A stretch of DNA of 64,000 nt, from assembly GCF_946481155.1 (NCBI RefSeq), contig NZ_CAMLMK010000003.1, positions 13,761 to 77,760 of the forward strand, given 5' to 3'. Below are positions 7,573-17,394 of the stretch, piece after piece. The notes beneath the pieces were generated by a model. It made no database searches and was not told the origin of the DNA. It saw only the letters and a list, made by a program, of their open reading frames with translations. The position numbers and the translations under genes were made by a program. The DNA comes from an uncultured Flavobacterium sp. GTDB lineage: Bacteria; Bacteroidota; Bacteroidia; Flavobacteriales; Flavobacteriaceae. Each line of letters opens with the position of its first letter. Within the stretch, counting starts at the first letter, position 1.

Positions 7573-8907
7573 ATGAAAAGTACAACATTAATTAAAACAT
7601 TTTTTTTCGGTTTACTGCTGGTTTCCTTCCAGTCGAACGCTCAGGCAAAAAAATGGACTTTAGCGGAATGCGTGGATTATGCATTAAAAAACAACATTTC
7701 CATAAAGCAATCGGAATTAGATTTAAAGGCAACTGACATTGAAAAAATGGAGGCGATAGGTAATTTTCTTCCAACTTTAAATGCCAATGCGAGCTACAGT
7801 ATCAATACCGGAGCCAACATCAACCCGGCGACCAACCAATTTGAAAACGAAACTTTTAAATCGCTTTCTGCAGGAGCTAATTCAGGGGTGACAATCTTTA
7901 ACGGTTTGTCCAACTGGAAAAATCTGCAAAGAGCCAAATTGAGCAAAATAGCCAACAACTATCGTCTTGACAAGATGAAAGACGACATTGCTTTATCTGT
8001 TGCCAATTCCTATCTTCAGATTCTTTTCAATAAAGAACAATTGAAGGTGCAGATCAATCAGAATAAAACAACTAAAGAGAATATCACCCGAACAAAAGAA
8101 CTTATTGATGCAGGCTCATTACCGGCCGGAGATATTCATGAATTATTGGCAACCGATGCTTCACAGGAACAGCAGATTATCAATACCCAAAATGCTTTGC
8201 TGATTTCTAAAATTGCCTTATCGCAAACGCTTTTGCTGGAAGATTATATGAATTTTGACATTGCAGATGAAGTTTTTGAAGTGAGTCCCACTACCGTTTT
8301 GAACGAAACCCAGGAAACAATTGTGGGCAAGGCTAAAGAAGCGGTAAAGGATATAAAAATTGCATTGTCGAATGTTGATATTGCACAAAAAGATGTTTCC
8401 ATCGCGCGCTCATCTTATTTGCCAACTTTATCGGCGTTTTTAGGATATAATACTAGATGGTCTGAAAGTGCCGACATTAAATTTATCGATCAGTTATATT
8501 TATTTGATGGAACATCAATAGGATTACAATTAAATGTTCCGATACTAAACGGTTTTGCCACCAGAGCAAGAGTGCAGCGAAGCAAAATAAGTAAAGAAAG
8601 AGCAGATATTCAGCTAAAACAGGCAGAATTGGATCTGGAACGTAATGTATATCAGGCCTATTCCGATGTTATGAATGCCAAAAAATCGTTGGAAGCGGCT
8701 GAGAAAACACTGGAAGCAAGAAAACTGTCCTTTGAATATTCGAAAGAACGTTTTCAGGTAGGGCTGATGAATTCTTTTGATTTCTCTCAATCTTCCGTTG
8801 CTATGGAAAATGCACAATCAGAAATGTTGCGAACCAAATATGATTATATTTTCAAAACCAAAATATTAGAATACTACTTCGGAATTCCGATCGTACAAAA
8901 ACAATAA
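7573..8907 (+). CDS. TolC family outer-membrane efflux protein
   Basis: The 444-residue protein has a signal peptide (cut near FQSNAQA) and then WTLAECVDYALKNNISIKQSE, the classic start of TolC-like factors in Bacteroidota. Two repeats of long coiled-coil helices alternate with strand segments, as in the trimeric TolC tunnel. The family length is normal. The adaptor gene starts three bases after its stop, so the two form a unit that should export a substrate from the periplasm or cytoplasm across the outer membrane. A -7-like box, TATCTTTG, lies at 7540-7547 without a clear TTG upstream. Confidence 0.92.
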   Translation: MKSTTLIKTFFFGLLLVSFQSNAQAKKWTLAECVDYALKNNISIKQSELDLKATDIEKMEAIGNFLPTLNANASYSINTGANINPATNQFENETFKSLSAGANSGVTIFNGLSNWKNLQRAKLSKIANNYRLDKMKDDIALSVANSYLQILFNKEQLKVQINQNKTTKENITRTKELIDAGSLPAGDIHELLATDASQEQQIINTQNALLISKIALSQTLLLEDYMNFDIADEVFEVSPTTVLNETQETIVGKAKEAVKDIKIALSNVDIAQKDVSIARSSYLPTLSAFLGYNTRWSESADIKFIDQLYLFDGTSIGLQLNVPILNGFATRARVQRSKISKERADIQLKQAELDLERNVYQAYSDVMNAKKSLEAAEKTLEARKLSFEYSKERFQVGLMNSFDFSQSSVAMENAQSEMLRTKYDYIFKTKILEYYFGIPIVQKQ

Positions 8908-8910
8908 ATC

Positions 8911-10227
8911 ATGACAAAAAAAACAAAATATTCACTGTTAGGAGGCGCCATCGCGTTGGTAGTGATTTTAGGAGTTTTAAGTAAAACCGGCGTTGTCGGA
9001 AGCAAGGACAAAGGCAAAGAAGTTGAGATTGCCAAAACAGACGCCATTACCATCGTGGAAACTGTTTCTGCCACAGGAAAAATTCAGCCGGAAGTGGAAG
9101 TGAAAATATCTTCGGAGGTTTCAGGAGAAATCATCGCTTTGCCAATTAAAGAAGGGCAAACGGTTAAAAAAGGTGATTTGCTGGTGAAAATCAATCCGGA
9201 TATTTATGTGTCGGGGGTAAACCGAACTGTGGCTTCCCTGTCTACAACCAAAGCAGGATTGAATCAGGCAGATGCTCAAATGAAAGAAGCGAAAGCAAAT
9301 TACGACAGAAACAAACGATTGTTTGAAAAAGGCATAATTTCTAAAGCAGAATGGGACAAAGTGGTTTCAGCTTATGAAGTGGCTCAGGCAAATAAACAGT
9401 CGGCTTATTATAATGTACAGAGTGCTTCTGCTACAGTGACAGAGGCGAAAGATAACTTAGGAAGAACCACAATCTACGCTCCGGCGGATGGAACGATTTC
9501 TAAATTGGATGTGGAATTAGGAGAAAGAGTTTTAGGAACGCAGCAAATGGCGGGTACAGAATTACTTCGTGTAGCGAATCTTAACAATATGGAAGTGGAA
9601 GTGGATGTCAATGAAAACGATATTGTAAAAATCAGCATCGGTGATGAGGCAAAAATTGAAGTGGATGCTTATCTGAAAAAAGAATTTAAAGGTATTGTAA
9701 CCAGTATTTCGAATTCTTCCAATGCAACTACAACCGCGGATCAGGTAACGAATTTCAAAGTGAAAGTGCGTATTTTAAAAGAATCATACGAAGATTTAAT
9801 CCAGGGAAAACCGGGCAATTATTCACCTTTCCGTCCTGGAATGACTGCGACTGTGGATATTATCACTACCAGAAAAGAAAATGTTTTGGCGGTGCCTATT
9901 AGCGCCGTGGTAATGAAAACTGATACTACAGCGACTAAAAAAGATATCGTTGAGGAATTGGAAAAAGAAGAAGAGGAGAAAATCAAAGGTTCTACCGATA
10001 AGAAATACGAGTGCGTTTTCGTGAAAGATGGCGACAAAGCGAAAATCCGCGTAATTACAACCGGAATTCAGGACGATACCAATATTGAAGTGGTAAGCGG
10101 ACTGAAAAAAGGAGATATCATCATCATCGGACCATACACGACAGTAACCAAGGAATTGAATCCAGGTGATAAAGTTACCATCAAGAAAAAAGACTCTGAA
10201 GAAAAGGATAAGGAGAAAAAAGCATAA
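8911..10227 (+). CDS. Periplasmic adaptor (membrane fusion) protein of an efflux system
   Basis: The 438-residue HlyD/MacA-like adaptor has an N-terminal membrane anchor (residues 8-25) and a biotinyl-lipoyl-like half motif (VKISSEVSGEIIALPIKEGQ). A helical hairpin (about residues 100-185) precedes the second lipoyl half (IYAPADGTISKLDVELGERV) and beta-barrel and membrane-proximal domains. A charged segment, EELEKEEEEKIKG, sits in the membrane-proximal domain. It works with the TolC protein before it. The inner-membrane transporter (MacB- or RND-type) is not next to it, so the partner must be encoded elsewhere. Confidence 0.9.
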   Translation: MTKKTKYSLLGGAIALVVILGVLSKTGVVGSKDKGKEVEIAKTDAITIVETVSATGKIQPEVEVKISSEVSGEIIALPIKEGQTVKKGDLLVKINPDIYVSGVNRTVASLSTTKAGLNQADAQMKEAKANYDRNKRLFEKGIISKAEWDKVVSAYEVAQANKQSAYYNVQSASATVTEAKDNLGRTTIYAPADGTISKLDVELGERVLGTQQMAGTELLRVANLNNMEVEVDVNENDIVKISIGDEAKIEVDAYLKKEFKGIVTSISNSSNATTTADQVTNFKVKVRILKESYEDLIQGKPGNYSPFRPGMTATVDIITTRKENVLAVPISAVVMKTDTTATKKDIVEELEKEEEEKIKGSTDKKYECVFVKDGDKAKIRVITTGIQDDTNIEVVSGLKKGDIIIIGPYTTVTKELNPGDKVTIKKKDSEEKDKEKKA

Positions 10228-10230
10228 ATA

Positions 10231-10263
10231 AAAAGGCTTTCGGTTTGACTGAAAGCCTTTTTT
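10231..10263 (+). terminator. Terminator after the efflux genes
   Basis: AAAGGCTTTC pairs with GAAAGCCTTT around a short loop and is followed by T residues. It is a strong hairpin just after the adaptor stop codon. Confidence 0.85.
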
Positions 10264-10300
10264 AATTCTAATCTGTATCTTTGCCAATAATTTCAAAACA

Positions 10301-10972
10301 ATGGCATACATTCTAAATATTGAAACGGCTACAAAAAACTGTTCGGTGACTATTGCAAACGATGGTAAGACTGTCGTATGTCTTGAAATCGCGGAAGAAG
10401 GCTATTCACACGCTGAAAAACTGCATCTTTTCTTTGAAGAAGCCTTACAGAAAGCCGGAATCACATTTCAGAATTTAAAAGCTATTGCTGTTAGTCAGGG
10501 GCCGGGTTCCTATACCGGATTGCGTATTGGGGTTTCCGCAGCAAAAGGATTGTGCTATGCACTTAGTATCCCAATGATAGCTATTGATACTTTAGAAGTG
10601 TTAGCCCGAAAAATTACTGTCGAAAGCGGAAGCATCGTTCCTATGATAGATGCCCGGCGCATGGAAGTCTTCACCGCTTTTTTTGATGAGAAGTATTCCA
10701 AAACACGGGAAATCAAAGCAGAAATCATCGATGCAGCAACGTATTCCGATTCTTCTGAAACACTTCATCTGCTGGGAGACGGTGCCGCGAAATGCAAAAC
10801 GTTTTTGAATTCGGACCGGTTTGTATATCACGACGAAGTGATTTTTCCTTCATCCAACGAAATGAGCGCCATCTCTTTTGAGAAATTTCAAAAAAATGAC
10901 TTTGTGGATGTGGCTTATTTCGAGCCTTTCTACCTGAAGGATTTTGTGATGACGACTAAAGCTAAATCGTAA
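10301..10972 (+). CDS. tsaB: tRNA N6-threonylcarbamoyladenosine (t6A37) biosynthesis protein TsaB
   Basis: The 223-residue protein starts MAYILNIETATKNCSVTI, the ASKHA-fold first strand of TsaB, and contains the family motif SQGPGSYTGLRIGVSAAKGL at about residues 66-86. TsaB is the dimerisation partner of TsaD in forming t6A at position 37 of ANN-decoding tRNAs. Length and motifs are normal. Its last 11 bases overlap the end of the convergent mscS gene. A TATCTTTG box at 10276-10283 may be its -7 element. Confidence 0.93.
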   Translation: MAYILNIETATKNCSVTIANDGKTVVCLEIAEEGYSHAEKLHLFFEEALQKAGITFQNLKAIAVSQGPGSYTGLRIGVSAAKGLCYALSIPMIAIDTLEVLARKITVESGSIVPMIDARRMEVFTAFFDEKYSKTREIKAEIIDAATYSDSSETLHLLGDGAAKCKTFLNSDRFVYHDEVIFPSSNEMSAISFEKFQKNDFVDVAYFEPFYLKDFVMTTKAKS

Positions 10973-11717
10973 CAGCACTTTTACTCTGCTCCAGAATATC
11001 GGAATGCACCAGCGCTAAATCGGCATTTTTTACCCATGCTTTCACGGAGAAATTCACGGTAGTCTCACCCAGTTCGTGTATGCTAACATCCGGTGCGGGG
11101 TTTTTCAGTACTTTCGGATGATTCTTTACGATTTCCTCCAATTGGGTTTTTACCGCTTTGATATCGGAAGTGTAATTCGTGCGGACAATCAAATCCGTAC
11201 GACGCGTAGTTTTCTGCGAGAAATTCTTAATCTTTCCGTTGGATAAAACGCCGTTTGGAATATAAACGACCTGGTTTTGTGCCGTTAGTATTTTTGTAGT
11301 AAAGATGTGGATTTCCAGAACTTTTCCTGTTTCGCCCTGCGCATCGATATTGTCGCCCACTTTAAAAGGCTTAAACATAATGATTAGCATTCCGCCTGCA
11401 AAGTTGGAAAGGGATCCCTGTAAGGACATACCAACTGCTAAACCAATGGCTCCCAGAATTGCTACGAAAGAAGAAGTTTCTACTCCCAGACGCGAAATCA
11501 CTGTCACGAAAAGCAAAATACGAACGCCCCAGATTAAGATTTCAAGTATGAACTGGATTAATGTCGGTTCCAACTCCTTTCGGGTCATGATTTTCTGAGC
11601 GACTTTTTTCAGGATAGCAATCCCCCAAAGTCCAAACAGCAATACCAGCGCTGCTGAAATCACTCTTGGCGAATAATCGAGTAAAACATTAATATAGTGT
11701 GCGAAAAAGCTATTCAT
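10962..11717 (-). CDS. MscS-type mechanosensitive channel
   Basis: I place the start at ATG 11717 ([18 protein letters not shown], 251 residues); an in-frame ATG at 11732 would add five residues. The protein has three membrane helices. The pore helix region [20 protein letters not shown] is followed by [15 protein letters not shown], the MscS signature, and then a cytoplasmic beta domain. Such channels open on membrane tension and release osmolytes. The start overlaps the end of the upstream YyaL-type gene, so the two are co-transcribed. Confidence 0.92.
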   Translation of the reverse strand: MNSFFAHYINVLLDYSPRVISAALVLLFGLWGIAILKKVAQKIMTRKELEPTLIQFILEILIWGVRILLFVTVISRLGVETSSFVAILGAIGLAVGMSLQGSLSNFAGGMLIIMFKPFKVGDNIDAQGETGKVLEIHIFTTKILTAQNQVVYIPNGVLSNGKIKNFSQKTTRRTDLIVRTNYTSDIKAVKTQLEEIVKNHPKVLKNPAPDVSIHELGETTVNFSVKAWVKNADLALVHSDILEQSKSAVTI

Positions 11718-13758
11718 TTTTTCCACTTCCATGGCTTTGTGTAATTTTTAGTTCGGATAAAGTAGCTTCCAAAGACGAATCCGGAAGCAGGCAGTTTTTG
11801 TCCCTGCAAATATAGAACAGAAGTTTTTCTTCGTCAAATCGGTTTTCAAGAAAGGGAAGTTCGGATGGTTGTGAGGTTCCGGCAATTAAGACATTCGGCA
11901 AATATTCGGCATTTATTTTTCTGCTGTTTTCCAAAGCGTCGCTACCGCAAATTGCCAATTGTTTATAGTCTTCCGACTGGTTGAGCCAGAGGTTAAGCCA
12001 ATTCGAGAATGCTGAAGGATAGTCCATCATCGGGATCATGTGATGCAACATCTGCAACGCTATTTTTTCGTATTCTGAATTGTGAAATAAAATACTCAAC
12101 ACGAATAAATTATTCGCCATTACTGAATTGGAGGCCGGAATCACATTGTCTTCCGTTTCAAAATGCTGGGCAATCAACTGCTGGTCGTCTTTGGAATTGA
12201 AACGGAAAAATTGCTTTTCTGCATCGTAAAAATGTTCGAGGCAATAATCGGATAGCTGTTTTGCCTTATGAAGGTAAATTTCGTCCAATGTTGCCTGATA
12301 TAAAACTATGAAAGCATCAATTACGAAAGCATAATCATCCAAAAAGCCTTTAATTGTACTTTTCCCGTTTTTATAGGAATGCCAAAGAAATCCTTCTGCC
12401 GACCATTGTTTTTCAGTGATAAATTGCGCGTTGTTTTTTGCAGTTTGCAAATAGTTGTCGTTGCCCAAAGCTTTGTAGGCGTCAACATAACCTTTCAGCA
12501 TAATCGCATTCCATGAAGTCAGCGATTTGTCATCCAATCTTGGTTTCGGGCGTTTTTCCCTTTCGCTGAAAAGCAGTTTTTCCCAGTCTTTCTTTTTAAT
12601 GTTGAGTTCGTTTTCGGTCAGGCCGAATTGAGAGGCGAGGTTTTCAATGGACTGACTTTGGATTAAAACATAATTGTCATGTTCCCAAAACCCGAAATCG
12701 TTTACATTGAAAAGCTCGGCAAAAATCTCGAAATCTTCTTTCAATAAAATTTGCAATTGCTCTTTCTTCCAAACATAAAACGCACCTTCTTCAAGTTCTC
12801 CAATTTCGTTTATGCTGTCCGCGTCAAGCGCTGAATAAAAAGCATTATCTTTTTGCAGTAATTCGCGTTCGGTGAAGATCAGCGTTTTTTCGATGACTTC
12901 TTTATATAATGGATTTTTAGTTCGCTTATAAGCTTCTGCATATAAAGAAACCAACTGTCCATTGTCGTACAGCATCTTTTCAAAGTGAGGAACATGCCAG
13001 CGCATATCCACGGAATATCTGGAAAAACCGCCGTCAATCGTGTCGAATAAGCCGCCGTATGCCATTCGCGTAAGCGTTAAGTCAACAAAATTTAAAATGT
13101 CATCTGATTGCGTCTGATAACCATAACGCTGCAGAAAAAGATAATTGTTTGGCATCATGAATTTCGGGGCTCTTGCGTAACCTCCGAATTCCCAGTCAAA
13201 GCTTCTGGACCATTTTTCGAGTAACGGTTTGATAGCATCAGGATGAATTTTCTCTTCGGAAGTATTTTTCTCCACAATGCCCAAAAGCTGGATTCCCTGA
13301 TGCAGTTTTTCGGCATAATCGATCATCTTCTCCGGATTTTCCGAATACAGGTTCTGAAGCTGCTGCAGGATGTCGGTCCAGTTGTCTTTTTTGAAATACG
13401 TGCCGCCCCAAACTGGTCGTCCATCAGGCAAACAAACCACGTTTAAAGGCCAGCCGCCCTGACGTGTCATCAGCTGTACGGCTTTCATGTAAATTGCATC
13501 TACATCCGGTCGTTCTTCGCGGTCGACTTTTATTGAAATGAAATCGGAATTCATCACATCGGCCACTTGCTGGTTTTCAAAACTCTCATGCTCCATTACA
13601 TGGCACCAATGGCAGGCTGAATATCCGATACTCACAATAATTAATTTGTTTTCTTTTTTTGCTGTGGCCAGAGAAGCTGCGTTCCAGGCTTTCCAGTGAA
13701 TAGGATTGCCGGCATGCTGCAGGAGATATGGACTGGTTTCGAGGTGTAATTCGTTCAT
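11710..13758 (-). CDS. YyaL/DUF255-type thioredoxin-domain protein
   Basis: I start at ATG 13758 ([19 protein letters not shown], 682 residues) because the upstream in-frame ATG at 13782 lies inside a terminator hairpin. The N-terminal 160 residues form a thioredoxin-like DUF255 domain with the active-site-like [13 protein letters not shown] motif and [13 protein letters not shown]. The rest is a long alpha-helical (alpha/alpha-barrel-like) region. It is related to the human SPATA20 protein and Bacillus YyaL. The enzymatic role is not established. Family, length and start are well supported. Confidence 0.9.
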   Translation of the reverse strand: MNELHLETSPYLLQHAGNPIHWKAWNAASLATAKKENKLIIVSIGYSACHWCHVMEHESFENQQVADVMNSDFISIKVDREERPDVDAIYMKAVQLMTRQGGWPLNVVCLPDGRPVWGGTYFKKDNWTDILQQLQNLYSENPEKMIDYAEKLHQGIQLLGIVEKNTSEEKIHPDAIKPLLEKWSRSFDWEFGGYARAPKFMMPNNYLFLQRYGYQTQSDDILNFVDLTLTRMAYGGLFDTIDGGFSRYSVDMRWHVPHFEKMLYDNGQLVSLYAEAYKRTKNPLYKEVIEKTLIFTERELLQKDNAFYSALDADSINEIGELEEGAFYVWKKEQLQILLKEDFEIFAELFNVNDFGFWEHDNYVLIQSQSIENLASQFGLTENELNIKKKDWEKLLFSEREKRPKPRLDDKSLTSWNAIMLKGYVDAYKALGNDNYLQTAKNNAQFITEKQWSAEGFLWHSYKNGKSTIKGFLDDYAFVIDAFIVLYQATLDEIYLHKAKQLSDYCLEHFYDAEKQFFRFNSKDDQQLIAQHFETEDNVIPASNSVMANNLFVLSILFHNSEYEKIALQMLHHMIPMMDYPSAFSNWLNLWLNQSEDYKQLAICGSDALENSRKINAEYLPNVLIAGTSQPSELPFLENRFDEEKLLFYICRDKNCLLPDSSLEATLSELKITQSHGSGKNE

Positions 13759-13764
13759 GATTCT

Positions 13765-13794
13765 AAATAAAAAAGCGTCCAAAATTGAACGCTT
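13765..13794 (-). terminator. Terminator of the Nfu gene
   Basis: On the minus strand AAGCGT (13794-13789) pairs with ACGCTT (13778-13773) and is followed by a T-rich tract. It lies between the Nfu gene and the YyaL-type gene and argues against a start at 13782 for the latter. Confidence 0.7.
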
Positions 13795-13856
13795 AAAGAT
13801 ACGGTGATTTCTTAAATTATTTGATTTCGAAAGTCGGTTTCAGGTTTTATCTGAAA

Positions 13857-14756
13857 CTATCCATTAACGGCTTCCACTTTGATATCCTGGTCGTTTAACA
13901 TGTCTTTCAGCATGTTTTCAATACCGTTTTTCAATGTGAATGTTGAAGACGGGCATCCGCTGCAGGCACCCTGAAGGATTACTTTCACGCGTTTTTCGGT
14001 TTCATCGTAAGACTGGAAAGAAATGTTTCCTCCATCCGACTGCACAGCCGGTTTAACGTATTCTTCCAGAATGTTGATAATTTGCTGCGAAGTGGCATCC
14101 AGTTTTTCGAAATATTCTTCCTGTTGTTTTTCGTGATTTGGCGTTTTTTGCAATTGTGTCTCGTCAATCACCATTTTGCCTTCTTCCACATAGGTTTTGA
14201 TGAAAGAGCGAATTTCCTGTGTGATTTCCATCCACTCGGCAATATCGTATTTGGAGATGGATACATAATTCTCATCGATGAACACTTCCTTCACAAACGG
14301 GAATTTGAATAACTCTTTTGCCAAAGGTGAAGCGGCGGTCTGGTCAATGTTTTTGCATTCCACAGCTGTTTTTGTCAGCATTTTGCTGGCCACGAATTTC
14401 ATTACTGATGGGTTAGGGGTAGTTTCGCTGTAAACGGTTACCGGGATTTTTTTGTTGGCGGTTTCTTCGATGTTTAGAATCTTTCCCCCTTTGTCTACGA
14501 AGGTTTCAATCTGCTCGGCAAGCAATTCTTTTACTTCGTTCCATTCCACAATGGAGAATTTCTCGATAGCGATGAAATTCCCTGAAATATACACGGTTTT
14601 TACAAACGGAAGGAAGAATAACTCTTTGGCTAAGGGCGATTGCGCTGTCTCGTCTATATTTTTGAACTCAAAATTCTGATTCTTAGTGATAAAATCAGGA
14701 AACTCAAATTTCATGATAGCAGGATTTTGGGTTTCTTTTATTGTTACTTTTATCAT
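13857..14756 (-). CDS. NifU/Nfu-type Fe-S scaffold or carrier protein with duplicated Nfu N-terminal domain
   Basis: I start at ATG 14756 (MIKVTIKETQNPAIMKFE, 299 residues). The upstream open frame codes for an unlikely hydrophobic leader. Two Nfu N-terminal-like domains follow each other: TIKETQNPAIMKFEF... with PLAKELFFLPFVKTVYI, and VYSETTPNPSVMKFV... with PLAKELFKFPFVKEVFI. The C-terminal NifU domain has the Fe-S ligating pair in QGACSGCPSSTFTLKNGIE. Nfu proteins carry Fe-S clusters to client enzymes. The gene is monocistronic. Confidence 0.92.
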   Translation of the reverse strand: MIKVTIKETQNPAIMKFEFPDFITKNQNFEFKNIDETAQSPLAKELFFLPFVKTVYISGNFIAIEKFSIVEWNEVKELLAEQIETFVDKGGKILNIEETANKKIPVTVYSETTPNPSVMKFVASKMLTKTAVECKNIDQTAASPLAKELFKFPFVKEVFIDENYVSISKYDIAEWMEITQEIRSFIKTYVEEGKMVIDETQLQKTPNHEKQQEEYFEKLDATSQQIINILEEYVKPAVQSDGGNISFQSYDETEKRVKVILQGACSGCPSSTFTLKNGIENMLKDMLNDQDIKVEAVNG

Positions 14757-14884
14757 CGTTTTTGTTATTTTTTGCAAATTTAGGTAGTTATATGCTATGA
14801 TTAAGTATATTTGGCTTTTTAAAGAAAAAATTAACACAATGATAAGATTTGTTTGTAATTAAATTATACAATATTTTCTTGTCC

Positions 14885-14916
14885 TTGTTTTTCTTATTCA
14901 AAAATTTATATATTTG
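14885..14916 (+). promoter_or_regulatory. Candidate promoter of the porP/sprF-like gene
   Basis: TTG (14885-14887), a 21-base spacer and TATATTTG (14909-14916) fit the Bacteroidota promoter consensus. The ATG follows 64 bases later, leaving an AT-rich leader. Confidence 0.45.
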
Positions 14917-14980
14917 AAGAATTTCAAAATAAAAACTATTTTTTCCAAATAAAGGTCTGTTTCTCAATTGTAAAGGAATT

Positions 14981-15985
14981 ATGAATATACTTAAAAAGCG
15001 CTTTTTAATTTTAGCTTTCTTTTTGACCCAACTATCATTCTCTCAGGAGGGTATTGCTGTTTACTCGGATTATCTATCTGACAACTATTATTTAATTCAC
15101 CCTTCCATGGCCGGAGCTGCTAACTGTGCGAAAGTTAGATTAACGGCACGCCAGCAATGGTTTGGGCAATCAGATGCTCCGAGATTGCAGACATTGAGTT
15201 TTAATACTTCCTTAGGGGAAGAAGGAACTTCGGCATTCGGTGCGATTGCATTTAATGACCGTAATGGTTACCACGCTCAAAAAGGGGCTAAGATAACGTA
15301 TGCGCATCACATTCGTTTTTCTCAGGGGAACGATGATTTAAACATGCTTTCTTTCGGTGTGAATGCGGGAATTATCCAGAGTTTGCTTGATGAAACGCAA
15401 TTTGATCCTGAATACGATCCGATTGTGGACGGAACTATCAAACAGAAATATGCTTATTTTAACGTAGATATCGGTATGTCGTACCACTTTGTAGATTTTT
15501 ATACACATCTTACAGTTAAAAATGCAGTGGAGACAAGACGTAAAATCTACACAGAATTTGAAGATGATAACTTAAGAAAGATTCTTTGGTCGGCAGGTTA
15601 TACTTTTGGAAAAGATGATGGTCTTTTATGGGAGCCTTCAGTAATGTTCCAATTAACACAAAAAACTAAAGAAAAATCCATTGACGTAAACTTAAAAGTT
15701 TATAAGAATATGGAAGATTTCGGTAAGATCTGGGGAGGATTGTCTTATAGAAGAAGCTTTGATGCTACGCAATATTCAAGCCAGGGTACTGTGGATGAGC
15801 AAACGTTACAGTACATTACTCCGATTGTTGGTGTAAATTATAAAAATTTTATGGCAGCCTACACATATTCTTATTTAACAGGAGCTGTTAAATTTGACAA
15901 TAGCGGGTTCCACCAAATAACTTTAGGATTCAACTTCAATTGTAAGAGAGAACCTTACCACTGTAACTGTCCTGCAGTTAACTAA
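14981..15985 (+). CDS. PorP/SprF family type IX secretion membrane protein
   Basis: The 334-residue protein has a signal peptide (cut near SFSQ) and then the PorP/SprF start, EGIAVYSDYLSDNYYLIHPS with MAGAANCAKVRLTARQQW. The rest alternates strand-like segments with glycine turns, as in a 14-stranded outer-membrane barrel. PorP/SprF proteins cooperate with T9SS and often with an adjacent adhesin or gliding protein. No such partner is adjacent here: a carbonic anhydrase-like gene follows after a terminator. The short Cys-rich end (CKREPYHCNCPAVN) is a frequent trait of the family. Confidence 0.92.
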   Translation: MNILKKRFLILAFFLTQLSFSQEGIAVYSDYLSDNYYLIHPSMAGAANCAKVRLTARQQWFGQSDAPRLQTLSFNTSLGEEGTSAFGAIAFNDRNGYHAQKGAKITYAHHIRFSQGNDDLNMLSFGVNAGIIQSLLDETQFDPEYDPIVDGTIKQKYAYFNVDIGMSYHFVDFYTHLTVKNAVETRRKIYTEFEDDNLRKILWSAGYTFGKDDGLLWEPSVMFQLTQKTKEKSIDVNLKVYKNMEDFGKIWGGLSYRRSFDATQYSSQGTVDEQTLQYITPIVGVNYKNFMAAYTYSYLTGAVKFDNSGFHQITLGFNFNCKREPYHCNCPAVN

Positions 15986-15998
15986 CACAAAATTATTT

Positions 15999-16025
15999 GT
16001 CCCGATTTTATCGGGACTTTTTTTT
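15999..16025 (+). terminator. Terminator after the porP/sprF-like gene
   Basis: GTCCCGA (15999-16005) pairs with TCGGGAC (16011-16017), followed by eight T residues. It belongs to a recurring CCCGA/TCGGG terminator type in this window. Confidence 0.9.
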
Positions 16026-16035
16026 AGCATAGATT

Positions 16036-16554
16036 ATGGCATTAATAAAAGAAGTAAAAGGGAAATATCCTCAAATTCCTGAGGATTGTTATGTGGCGGA
16101 AAACGCTACGATTGTTGGTGACGTTAGCTTCGGTAACTCCTGCAGTGTTTGGTTCAATGCGGTAGTTCGCGGCGATGTACACTTTATTACAATTGGAAAC
16201 AAAGTAAATATTCAGGACGGAGCGGTGATTCATTGCACGTATCAGAAGCATCCTACGGTGATAGGGAACAATGTTTCTATTGGTCACAATGCGATTGTTC
16301 ACGGTTGTACGGTCCAGGATAACGTACTTATTGGAATGGGATCCATAGTGATGGACAATTGCATTATAGAAAGTAATTCAATCGTTGCTGCCGGTGCGGT
16401 AGTGATGCAAAATACGGTTGTCGAATCCGGAACCATTTATGCGGGAGTTCCGGCCAAAAAAGTAAAGGATATCAACGCCTCTGATTTTGCTGGTGAAATC
16501 GAAAGAATCTCGAATAACTATGTAATGTATTCGTCTTGGTTTAAAGAAGATTAA
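16036..16554 (+). CDS. Gamma carbonic anhydrase-like hexapeptide-repeat protein
   Basis: The 172-residue protein is a left-handed beta-helix with many hexapeptide turns ([VI]G-x4). The histidine pattern of gamma carbonic anhydrases is present: VIHCTYQKH and IGHNAIVHGCTV (H-x4-H). The C-terminal helix is SDFAGEIERISNNYV. Family members such as YrdA/PaaY bind zinc as trimers; some hydrate CO2 and others have no proven activity. The stop overlaps the convergent murI gene by four bases. Confidence 0.9.
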   Translation: MALIKEVKGKYPQIPEDCYVAENATIVGDVSFGNSCSVWFNAVVRGDVHFITIGNKVNIQDGAVIHCTYQKHPTVIGNNVSIGHNAIVHGCTVQDNVLIGMGSIVMDNCIIESNSIVAAGAVVMQNTVVESGTIYAGVPAKKVKDINASDFAGEIERISNNYVMYSSWFKED

Positions 16555-17330
16555 AAGTCCTTTTCGATGACGTTTTCCGAAAAACCGAGAATGTCTTTCA
16601 GAACCCTGGGATCGCTGTTTACATAAAAGATCTGCTCATTCTTTTCATTATAAGGGTGTAGCAGATTGTTTTTTTCCAGGACATTCTTGGTCTGTTTAGC
16701 TACAGCTTCTCCGGAATCAATAATTTTAATATGATCTGGGAGGATTTTTTTGATTTGTGGAATCAGGTAGGGGTAATGCGTGCAGCCCAAAACCAGGTAG
16801 TCAATATTTGCTTCGATCATAGGTTTGAGATAGCTTTCCAGAAGCCCGGTCATTTCCGGTGAGTTGATTTTACCTTCTTCGATTAATTGAACCAATCCAT
16901 GGCCCACCTGCTCAATGATCTTTACATTTGAGTGTGTTTCCACTGCTCTGTTGAAAAGCTCGCTGTTTAGGGTGCCTTTAGTGGCCAGAATGCCGATGGT
17001 TTCAGTTTCCGACTGATGTGCTGCGGGTTTGATGGCAGGCTCGATTCCTATGAAAGGGACATCATATTTTGCTCGCAATTCTTTTATAGCATTTGTCGTG
17101 GCTGTGTTGCAGGCGACAATGATTAATTTAGCGCCCAGCTCCAAAAGCAGTTCCGTATTTTTTTCGCTTAATGCAATGATCTCTTCTTTGGTTTTTTGTC
17201 CGTAAGGGGCATTTTTACTGTCAGCCAGATAAATTGTGTCTTCGTTAGGAAGAAGGTTGTGGATTTCCTTCCAGATGGACGTTCCGCCAATTCCTGAATC
17301 GAATATGCCTATGGGTTTTTTACTGCTCAT
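16551..17330 (-). CDS. murI: Glutamate racemase
   Basis: The 259-residue enzyme makes D-glutamate for peptidoglycan from L-glutamate in the cytoplasm. Both catalytic cysteines are visible, in VACNTATTNAI and LGCTHYPYL, and the N-terminal GIFDSGIGGTS loop is intact. Length is normal. It sits downstream of the ompH genes on the same strand, but a hairpin terminator lies between them, so it probably has its own promoter in the short gap. Confidence 0.96.
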   Translation of the reverse strand: MSSKKPIGIFDSGIGGTSIWKEIHNLLPNEDTIYLADSKNAPYGQKTKEEIIALSEKNTELLLELGAKLIIVACNTATTNAIKELRAKYDVPFIGIEPAIKPAAHQSETETIGILATKGTLNSELFNRAVETHSNVKIIEQVGHGLVQLIEEGKINSPEMTGLLESYLKPMIEANIDYLVLGCTHYPYLIPQIKKILPDHIKIIDSGEAVAKQTKNVLEKNNLLHPYNEKNEQIFYVNSDPRVLKDILGFSENVIEKDF

Positions 17331-17341
17331 GAAACAAATGT

Positions 17342-17377
17342 AAAAAAAAACTGCTCTAAGTTTAGAGCAGTTTTTTG
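17342..17377 (-). terminator. Terminator of the porG-uppS-bamA-ompH operon
   Basis: ACTGCTCTAA (17350-17359) pairs with TTAGAGCAGT (17362-17371), and the A run at 17342-17349 gives a T tract on the minus strand. It is a 10-bp perfect stem. Confidence 0.88.
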
Positions 17378-17394
17378 TATTTAAGAAAAATTTA

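Noticed and set aside
11717..11732. Upstream ATG at 11732 as the mscS start
   Set aside because: It adds only MEVEK and increases the overlap with the preceding gene from 8 to 23 bases; the ATG at 11717 fits better, but the choice is not certain.
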